Below, piece after piece: positions 1 through 4,957 of a stretch of 6,031 nt of DNA. The DNA is taken from positions 1 to 6,031 of the forward strand of contig JALVXV010000302.1 in assembly GCA_027038235.1 (NCBI GenBank). Reading direction: 5' to 3'. Within the stretch, counting starts at the first letter, position 1; the number at the start of each line of letters is the position of its first letter. The notes below the pieces were generated by a model that was not told the DNA's origin, made no database searches, and worked only from the letters and a program-made list of their open reading frames with translations. The position numbers were made by a program, and so were the translations under genes. This stretch comes from Campylobacterales bacterium. Lineage in GTDB: Bacteria; Campylobacterota; Campylobacteria; Campylobacterales; JALSKU01.

Positions 1-644
1 CCCTCAGTATCAAGTGCTGTTTGAAACTTCTTGACCATATCTTTCCACTTATTTGGTGCAACTTGAGCCACATAAGGAGCCCCATGAGCTGCCATGATAG
101 CAACCATATCCTTTTTCATCTTTTTCTTACCATAACTTACTCTTCCAGCTGGAGTTGTCATAGTACTTGCTCCCTTAGGAGTAGAGCTACTTCTTTGACC
201 ACCTGTATTGGCATATACTTCATTATCAAGGCAGATATATGTAAAGTCATGACCTCTCTCAACTGCACCGCTTAAAAATTGAAATCCTATATCATAAGTA
301 GAGCCATCTCCACCAAAAGCCACAAATTTAACAGGCTTATTAGAATCTTTTAATCTTCCCTTTCTTTTTAGTGTCTTATACATAGCCTCTGCTCCACTAG
401 CAGCAGTTGCAGCATTTTCAAAGCCTATATGTATCCATGAAGCATCCCAAGATGTATGAGGATAAACTGCAGTACTAACTTCAAGGCAGCCTGTATTGTT
501 TGCTATTACGAGGTTGTCATCTGTGCAGTTTAAAAGCTCTCTTACTATGATAGAGTGTGCACATCCCGGGCATAAAAGGTGAGCCCCCTCAAATCTATCA
601 TTTGATGTTGAAAATTGTTTTAAATTTTTTATCTCTTTACTCAT
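1..644 (-). CDS. porB: Pyruvate:ferredoxin oxidoreductase, beta subunit (3' end cut by window edge)
   Basis: This is the TPP-binding beta subunit of the four-subunit cytoplasmic enzyme that interconverts pyruvate + CoA and acetyl-CoA + CO2 with a low-potential electron carrier. 214 codons are visible from an ATG; the frame is open to the left edge, so roughly 100 C-terminal residues are probably missing (family members are near 310 aa). Seen: CPGC at residues 25-28 and Cys53, three of the four cysteines that ligate a [4Fe-4S] cluster in this family (the fourth is normally near the C terminus, outside the window); the TPP/Mg motif GDGSTYD starting at Gly112, completed by DNEVYANTGGQ at 140-150. 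The start is supported by AGGAG (652-656) 7 nt upstream, and there is a 15-bp gap from the porA stop. It is the last visible gene of porCDAB. Beta subunits of 2-oxoglutarate oxidoreductase are similar; the operon order favours pyruvate. Confidence 0.95.
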   Translation of the reverse strand, partial: MSKEIKNLKQFSTSNDRFEGAHLLCPGCAHSIIVRELLNCTDDNLVIANNTGCLEVSTAVYPHTSWDASWIHIGFENAATAASGAEAMYKTLKRKGRLKDSNKPVKFVAFGGDGSTYDIGFQFLSGAVERGHDFTYICLDNEVYANTGGQRSSSTPKGASTMTTPAGRVSYGKKKMKKDMVAIMAAHGAPYVAQVAPNKWKDMVKKFQTALDTE

Positions 645-659
645 CTGTTTACTCCTATT

Positions 660-1880
660 TTAATAAAAAGAAAGCTTAGGACCTCTTAGTCCACTAAACT
701 GTTGCAACGGTGTAGTAAGCTTGCCTTCATCAGCATTTCTCTTTATATCTCTAAAAATCTCTTTTAAATTCTCTTGGGTCATATCTCTACCACCTAAACC
801 ATATATGTAGTTGCTAATAATTGGCTTGGCATTGCTTGAATACATTGCTGCACTTATCTCATTAAATAGCATTCCAAGTGTACCACCTGGAGCTGATCTA
901 TCGAGTGCAGCAATAGCTTTTACATCTTTTAGAGCCTCTTGAACCTCTTTGAAAGGAAATGGTCTTATAACTCTTGTTGCTACTACACCAGCTTTTATAC
1001 CTTCACTCTCTCTTAAATCTTTTGCAGCTTGTATAGCACTCTCAACAGTACTTCCAAGAGCCACTATAGCAACTTCAGCATCCTCCATCATATAGCTCTC
1101 TACCATATTATATTTTCTTCCACTTAACTCTTCAAACTCTTTAAAAACTCTTTTTATAACCTTAGGAGAATCCATCAAAGCCTTATGTTGTCTTGCTTTA
1201 AATTCAAAGTGCCAATCCTCCTCTGTTTGAGCCCCATATGTTACAGGCTTACAAAAATCAAGCATAGGATTGACCTCTTTGTAATCACCCACAAATTTAT
1301 ATGCCTCATCATCTTGCAAAGGTCTTACATTTTGAGCAGTATGAGAGGTAATAAATCCATCTTGATTGACAATTACCGGAAGTCTAACATCTAAATCCTC
1401 TCCTATTTTAAATGCTTGAAGTACCAAGTCATAAGCCTCTTGGGCATTAAAAGCATCAAGCATTATCCATCCTGCATCTCTTCCAAGATACATATCAGAG
1501 TGATCACCATTTACATTTAGTGGCGAAGCTAAAGCACGATTTACCAAACATAGTACTATAGGAAGTCTCATACCACTTGCTTGATACAAAACCTCTACCA
1601 TCAAAGCAAAACCTTGGCTACTTGTAGCAGTCGCTACTCTACCACCTGCTGCTGCTGCACCTACACATCCACTCATTGCAGCATGTTCGCTTTCAACCAA
1701 AACAAATTCACCATCTATATAACCATCAGCTAAAAATTTTGCATATCCATGTACTGTTGGAGTTGATGGAGTGATAGGATATGCTGCTACTACATCTATC
1801 TGAGCTTGTCTCATAGCTTGAGCAAATGCCATATTGCCATCCCAAACTTCTACCTCTTGTAATTTTAATTTCTCTGCCAT
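660..1880 (-). CDS. porA: Pyruvate:ferredoxin oxidoreductase, alpha subunit
   Basis: The 406-aa alpha subunit supplies the pyrimidine-binding half of the thiamine diphosphate site and pairs with PorB. Seen: YPITPSTP (34-41), the signature at the N terminus of this domain; VESEHAAMSG (62-71), which holds the family glutamate that contacts the TPP aminopyrimidine; TSSQG (86-90); and NRAL (114-117) followed by NGDHSDMY (124-131), the substrate-side loop with a conserved arginine (Arg115). Domain II follows at about 265-370, with ALGSTVES and the VRxIRPFPF-type segment. The length is typical. The ATG overlaps the porD stop by one base (TAATG), with GAGGAAGGAA upstream, so translation is probably coupled to porD. 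No frameshift or missing motif is seen. Identity as a 2-oxoacid oxidoreductase alpha subunit is certain; pyruvate specificity is inferred mainly from gene order. Confidence 0.96.
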   Translation of the reverse strand: MAEKLKLQEVEVWDGNMAFAQAMRQAQIDVVAAYPITPSTPTVHGYAKFLADGYIDGEFVLVESEHAAMSGCVGAAAAGGRVATATSSQGFALMVEVLYQASGMRLPIVLCLVNRALASPLNVNGDHSDMYLGRDAGWIMLDAFNAQEAYDLVLQAFKIGEDLDVRLPVIVNQDGFITSHTAQNVRPLQDDEAYKFVGDYKEVNPMLDFCKPVTYGAQTEEDWHFEFKARQHKALMDSPKVIKRVFKEFEELSGRKYNMVESYMMEDAEVAIVALGSTVESAIQAAKDLRESEGIKAGVVATRVIRPFPFKEVQEALKDVKAIAALDRSAPGGTLGMLFNEISAAMYSSNAKPIISNYIYGLGGRDMTQENLKEIFRDIKRNADEGKLTTPLQQFSGLRGPKLSFY

Positions 1881-1882
1881 TA
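1878..1882 (-). promoter_or_regulatory. TAATG stop/start overlap of porD and porA
   Basis: The porD stop TAA (1880-1882) and the porA start ATG (1878-1880) share one base. A purine-rich ribosome-binding site (about 1885-1895) lies in the last porD codons. This arrangement usually means coupled translation, which suits two subunits of one complex. Confidence 0.8.
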
Positions 1883-2275
1883 CTTTTCCTTCCTCTTTTT
1901 CTCAGGCCAATTTGCTAGTGCCGTTTCATTGTCCATAGTCTCTTCAAACATTATAAGTGATTTTGGATTGGTCGGACAAACTTCCGCACACACTCCACAC
2001 CCTTTGCAATGTTCATAATCTATACCCATCATCTTTTTATCCCTTGAGATGATAGCAGTATCTGGACAAAATACCCAACAATTTTGACAATCAATACAAG
2101 TATCTCTATTGTAAACTGGCTTAAAAACTCTCCAATCTGCCACACTTGCGGTATGAGAGTTGGTTTTTGCATATTTTCTCTCTTCGGGTTTAAGCTCAAC
2201 TATGTTACAAGCTTCCTCTTCAAATGAAGGTAAAATCGCACCCCGCTCTACCTGATCCCATCCTAAATATTCCAT
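1880..2275 (-). CDS. porD: Pyruvate:ferredoxin oxidoreductase, delta subunit (2x[4Fe-4S] ferredoxin-like)
   Basis: This 131-aa subunit carries two [4Fe-4S] clusters that pass electrons between the PorAB active site and the external ferredoxin or flavodoxin. Seen: two complete CxxCxxCxxxCP motifs, Cys60-63-66-70 and Cys90-93-96-100. The second ends in PTNPKSL, where ferredoxin-like subunits usually have a short loop of this type. A 55-residue N-terminal extension precedes the clusters, as in other stand-alone Por delta subunits, and a short charged tail (PEKKRKEK) closes it. The ATG has GGGAGG about 7 nt upstream, which directly follows the porC stop (12-bp gap). The gene lies between porC and porA, which fits the H. 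pylori order porC-porD-porA-porB. An unrelated ferredoxin is unlikely given the context and the long N-terminal region. Confidence 0.95.
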   Translation of the reverse strand: MEYLGWDQVERGAILPSFEEEACNIVELKPEERKYAKTNSHTASVADWRVFKPVYNRDTCIDCQNCWVFCPDTAIISRDKKMMGIDYEHCKGCGVCAEVCPTNPKSLIMFEETMDNETALANWPEKKRKEK

Positions 2276-2287
2276 TATCAGCCTCCC

Positions 2288-2845
2288 TTACTTTACTTCG
2301 TTATATGCACGATCTATTGCAGCCATGTTTGCATCTATAATCTTTTGAGGAAATTTACTCAAAACTTTAAGCATCGCATTTTTAAAATAATCTATTTCAA
2401 ACATACCTGAAACTTTCATTAATGCTCCAAGCATAGGAGTATTTGGTATAGCTCTTCCAATAGTATCCATAGATATCTTCATACAATCAACTGTATAAAC
2501 TTCCTTGCCCTGTAGTTTTGGAACTCTTTGTATCAACTCCTCCTTTGCAAGGTGAGTGGTAATGATATATTTTGTATTTTCTTTATCATTTGCAGTAATA
2601 TCAGCTGAGTATGTTAAAGCTGGATCTATCACAAGCACATAGTCTGGTCTCATAAATTTCTCATGATTTATGATAGGTTTATCATCTATTCTATTGTATG
2701 CAGTCATTGCTGCACCCCTTTTAGCAGAGCCATAAAAGGCGAAAGCTTGTACCTCTTTTCCTGTATTAGCAACAACATCGCCCAAACCTTTAGCTCCGGT
2801 TACCGCCCCCTGTCCGGCACGACTATGCCATCTTATCTCTAACAT
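2288..2845 (-). CDS. porC: Pyruvate:ferredoxin oxidoreductase, gamma subunit
   Basis: The 185-aa gamma subunit forms the domain that, in single-chain enzymes, helps to bind coenzyme A. Seen: the N-terminal signature RAGQGAVT (9-16), the FYGSAKRGAA segment (37-46; families commonly show YGPEARGG-like sequence here), VLVIDP (70-75), and PNTPMLGAL (134-142), a conserved motif of the POR/KOR gamma family. The length is typical. It is the promoter-proximal gene of porCDAB; in the related oor (2-oxoglutarate) operons of Campylobacterota the gamma gene is last (oorDABC), so being first supports pyruvate. AAAGGAG lies 5 nt before the ATG. The gene is also called porG in some genomes. Confidence 0.95.
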   Translation of the reverse strand: MLEIRWHSRAGQGAVTGAKGLGDVVANTGKEVQAFAFYGSAKRGAAMTAYNRIDDKPIINHEKFMRPDYVLVIDPALTYSADITANDKENTKYIITTHLAKEELIQRVPKLQGKEVYTVDCMKISMDTIGRAIPNTPMLGALMKVSGMFEIDYFKNAMLKVLSKFPQKIIDANMAAIDRAYNEVK

Positions 2846-2876
2846 CGATTCTCCTTTAAGTAGTCAAATACCTAAT

Positions 2877-2885
2877 ATTATCCCA
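2877..2885 (-). promoter_or_regulatory. Candidate extended -10 promoter for porCDAB
   Basis: Read on the minus strand, TGG-GATAAT is an extended -10 element (TGn plus a 5/6 match to TATAAT, hexamer at 2877-2882). Transcription would start near 2870, giving a leader of about 25 nt with the porC ribosome-binding site. No good -35 hexamer lies at 16-18 bp, which is common in Campylobacterota promoters. The element overlaps both the 12-bp inverted repeat and the ATTTTA-N3-TAAAAT palindrome. This is judged by eye only. Confidence 0.4.
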
Positions 2886-2953
2886 AATTTTACAATAAAA
2901 TCCACCATATCAATACTATGTTAGATTAGACTTTGCTGTATAATTTGGGATAA
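2878..2953. repeat. 12-bp perfect inverted repeat in the por control region
   Basis: TTATCCCAAATT at 2878-2889 is exactly matched by its reverse complement AATTTGGGATAA at 2942-2953. The arm centres are 64 bp apart, about six helical turns, which would put two protein-binding sites on the same DNA face. The left arm covers the candidate -10 of porC. It could be a pair of operators or a long-loop RNA stem; the sequence alone does not decide. Confidence 0.55.
2887..2901. promoter_or_regulatory. ATTTTA-N3-TAAAAT palindrome upstream of porC
   Basis: This is a perfect 6-bp dyad with a 3-bp centre (ATTTTACAATAAAAT on the plus strand) immediately upstream of the candidate extended -10, where a bound regulator would compete with RNA polymerase. 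A second copy, one base short of perfect, is at 3014-3028. The regulator is unknown; the AT-only arms make chance possible. Confidence 0.35.
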
Positions 2954-3013
2954 AAGTATCTTATTTTATGCAAACAACACTTAAGATGTGCTTTAAATGT
3001 AAAATATAGTATT

Positions 3014-3028
3014 ATTTTATTGTAAAAA
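3014..3028. promoter_or_regulatory. Second copy of the ATTTTA-N3-TAAAAT element
   Basis: ATTTTATTGTAAAAA on the plus strand. Fourteen bases (3014-3027) are the exact reverse complement of 2888-2901. It spans the stop codon of the HAD gene. Its centre is 127 bp from the first copy, about twelve helical turns. It may be an upstream operator for por or a coincidence of AT-rich sequence. Confidence 0.25.
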
Positions 3029-3658
3029 TTTTACCGCTTGGAGTGAATTATCCTTGATGATAGAGGTATATTTTTTAAGCTCCTCCTCTTTGGCATAGCC
3101 AGATAAAACTCCTATAGATTTTATTGAAGCATTTTGTGCTGATAGTAGATCAAATTTTGTATCACCTATCATCCAACAATTCTCTTTTGTAGCTGACATC
3201 AATTTTAAAGCCTTCTCTATAGGCTCTTTGTGTGGTTTTGGATTTTGCACATCCTCTCTTCCTACTAAAACTTCAAAATAGTTCATAACTCCTAAATGTT
3301 CAAGTATCTCTTTTGAGTATTTGCCAGTTTTTGTTGTTACTATTCCAACTCTTGCAAAGGAGTGGGCAAGTTCGATAGCCTCTTTAGACATTGGTAGCAA
3401 CATTGTCATATCAAGTGCTCTTTGTATATAAAATCTCTTATACTCCTTTACACACTTATCAATATATCTTTTTTCGATCCCAAGATTTAAAAACATATCT
3501 TGTAGAGTATAGCCTATATATTTTGTAATGTCATCTTTTGATGGTTTTTGAAAATCAAATTTGTCATACACATCAAAAAAGCTTGATACTATCGCATCAG
3601 TAGAGTCTATCAATGTGCCATCAAGGTCAAATAGTATTATTGTGCTCTTTTTTTTCAA
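3017..3658 (-). CDS. HAD-superfamily hydrolase, phosphoglycolate phosphatase-like (TTG start)
   Basis: This is a predicted cytoplasmic phosphatase of 213 aa, the usual size for the HAD subfamily IA that includes phosphoglycolate phosphatase and pyrophosphatase-like enzymes. Seen: motif I FDLDGT (10-15), with nucleophile Asp11 and acid/base Asp13; a helical cap at about 20-90; motif II VTTK (107-110); motif III lysine Lys141 in NPKPHKEP; motif IV GDTKFD (165-170), with Asp166 and Asp170 for Mg. All catalytic residues are present. The start is TTG: an in-frame TAA lies 18 nt upstream, no ATG or GTG precedes motif I, and AAAGAG sits 5 nt before the TTG. The first 32 bp overlap the end of the TAXI gene, so the two are co-transcribed and probably co-translated. 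The true substrate cannot be read from sequence; 2-phosphoglycolate is only one option. Confidence 0.9.
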   Translation of the reverse strand: MKKKSTIILFDLDGTLIDSTDAIVSSFFDVYDKFDFQKPSKDDITKYIGYTLQDMFLNLGIEKRYIDKCVKEYKRFYIQRALDMTMLLPMSKEAIELAHSFARVGIVTTKTGKYSKEILEHLGVMNYFEVLVGREDVQNPKPHKEPIEKALKLMSATKENCWMIGDTKFDLLSAQNASIKSIGVLSGYAKEEELKKYTSIIKDNSLQAVKFLQ

Positions 3659-4940
3659 ATATTCTCTTTTTATTTTTTAATTTTTTAAGTATAAGATCTA
3701 TATGAAGTTGTAGATTATAGTACTCTCCCATATATGATAGAGGTATATCGGTCTGATCTTTTATCTCCTTTTGCAACTCTTTTATATCTTTTATACTCTT
3801 TTGAATACTCTTGATATCCATAAACTCTATATTTTTATCTATCTCATTTAGTTTTCCATACCATCTATATATCTTATAGCGTATTCTCCATCTATATATT
3901 GGTAGTATGCCTTTAAAAAATGGGAGCAGAAGTGTAATAAGTGGTATTATAAAAATAATAAGTCTATTTATAGTTACTGCAACCCTAAAAGGAAATATTT
4001 TTTCCAAAAATGAATCACCCTTTAAAAGGTAAATCTTTGCATCTTCATTCATGGGAATTTGGACAAATTTGGAACTTGGAAAAAAGCCACTCTCTGCAAA
4101 GAGTGTCTTTTTGGAGTGAATTTTTTTAGCAATTTTTAGTAGCAATTTCATAAGCTCTGGGTTAAAGTTATTGTTTTGCACCAAGGCACAAGTGGTTGCT
4201 AAAAGTACTTTATCATTTGAAGGAATATTTTTTGTTAAATCAATTATACCCTCACCAAGAGTTAAGTCTGTTAAAAAAAGAAATTTCTGTTTGTATGCTA
4301 AAGCTCTCTTAAAACTAAATAGCTCTATATCCTTGCTAGATAAAAGCTCTTTTACACTCTTAGATCTAGGAGATACAACCATAAAGAGTGCATCTATTTT
4401 GCCATTTTTTAATTCATTAATAGCTTTTTGTGAATTTAGATATTTTATATTTGTATTTTTTTTAGTTATACCATTCTCTTTTAGTAGCATCTGGCTTAAT
4501 GCTTTTGTGCCACTACCTACCTCACCTATAGAGATAGTTTTACTCTTAAGATCATATAGATAGCTTATACTTTTTAGCTTTTTTGAGTAAAAGATCCACA
4601 ATGGCTCATAAAATATACTAGCAAGTGATGAGAGATTTTGGTGGTTTATATACTCTTTTGCAGTTCCCCCTTGGATAAATGCCACATCTACTTTGCTACT
4701 ATCAAGAAGTTTTAGTGCCTCAATGCTCCCTGCTGTAGTTACTATTTTTAAAGTTATCCCCTCTTTTTTAAGTAGTCTTTGATACTCTTTGGCAAAGTGA
4801 TAGTAAGCTCCATCACTTCTACCTGTTGCTATAGAAAAGGACTTTGGAGGAGCGGGTTTTATAAATCTATATGTTAACAAAAAAAGAGATATGGCTACTG
4901 CAATAAACAGTAGCCATATGAAATATCTATTTTTTAGCAA
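3627..4940 (-). CDS. Membrane-anchored TAXI-family solute-binding protein with C-terminal TM and cytoplasmic tail (TTG start)
   Basis: This 437-aa protein belongs to the TAXI family (solute receptors of TRAP transporters). Seen: a basic N terminus (MLKNR) and an uncleaved-looking hydrophobic helix at about 7-24; a periplasmic domain at about 33-315 with the opening SIATGRSDGAYYHFA (36-50), TTAGSIEALKLL (68-79) and the glycine loop GEVGSGT (139-145), all TAXI hallmarks; a second helix at about 323-345; then a very basic RWRIRYKIYRW stretch and a roughly 75-residue Lys/Glu/Ile-rich, probably helical, cytoplasmic tail. Plain TAXI receptors are near 320 aa and end before the second helix. No TRAP permease is in the window. 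TTG is chosen because an in-frame TAG directly precedes it, AAGAG lies 8 nt upstream, and later starts would lose the anchor. It follows ompA by 17 bp and overlaps the phosphatase gene. The ligand is unknown. Confidence 0.85.
   Translation of the reverse strand: MLKNRYFIWLLFIAVAISLFLLTYRFIKPAPPKSFSIATGRSDGAYYHFAKEYQRLLKKEGITLKIVTTAGSIEALKLLDSSKVDVAFIQGGTAKEYINHQNLSSLASIFYEPLWIFYSKKLKSISYLYDLKSKTISIGEVGSGTKALSQMLLKENGITKKNTNIKYLNSQKAINELKNGKIDALFMVVSPRSKSVKELLSSKDIELFSFKRALAYKQKFLFLTDLTLGEGIIDLTKNIPSNDKVLLATTCALVQNNNFNPELMKLLLKIAKKIHSKKTLFAESGFFPSSKFVQIPMNEDAKIYLLKGDSFLEKIFPFRVAVTINRLIIFIIPLITLLLPFFKGILPIYRWRIRYKIYRWYGKLNEIDKNIEFMDIKSIQKSIKDIKELQKEIKDQTDIPLSYMGEYYNLQLHIDLILKKLKNKKRIFEKKEHNNTI
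4081..4112. other. Bidirectional terminator-like hairpin within the TAXI coding region
   Basis: AAAAAGCCACTCT (4081-4093) and AGAGTGTCTTTTT (4100-4112) pair over 13 positions with one mismatch, around a 6-nt loop. The A and T runs at the ends give a U-tract on both strands, as in bidirectional terminators. It is mid-gene and encodes TLFAESGFF, so it may be coincidental. Confidence 0.35.
4878..4919 (-). terminator. Rho-independent terminator-like hairpin inside the 5' end of the TAXI gene
   Basis: On the minus strand, ATATGGCTACTG (4908-4919) and CAGTAGCCATAT (4889-4900) form a perfect 12-bp stem with a 7-nt loop, followed at once by CTCTTTTTTTG. This is the form of an intrinsic terminator. 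It lies 39 bp past the ompA stop and within TAXI codons 8-21, where it encodes the hydrophobic anchor. It is the likely end of the ompA transcript, or an attenuator between ompA and the genes downstream. Confidence 0.75.
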
Positions 4941-4957
4941 CTAATACACTCTTTTGA

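Noticed and set aside
1..2845. 2-oxoglutarate:ferredoxin oxidoreductase (oorDABC) as an alternative identity
   Set aside because: The order seen is gamma-delta-alpha-beta, which matches por rather than oor in Campylobacterota, though substrate specificity is not proven by sequence.
2846..3016. Small gene or riboswitch in the 171-bp intergenic region
   Set aside because: No open frame with a ribosome-binding site on either strand, and no recognisable conserved riboswitch core; the region is better explained as promoter and operators.
3000..3019. Hairpin TAAAATA...TATTTTA at the end of the HAD gene as a terminator
   Set aside because: The 7-bp stem is made only of A-T pairs, overlaps the stop codon and has no proper U-tract; too weak to call. 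No convincing terminator separates HAD from por.
4171..4563. Plus-strand open frame of 130 codons
   Set aside because: It lies wholly inside the well-supported TAXI gene on the other strand, resembles no family and has no clear ribosome-binding site; it is a shadow frame. The same applies to plus-strand frames at 21-275, 1185-1394 and 5375-5572.
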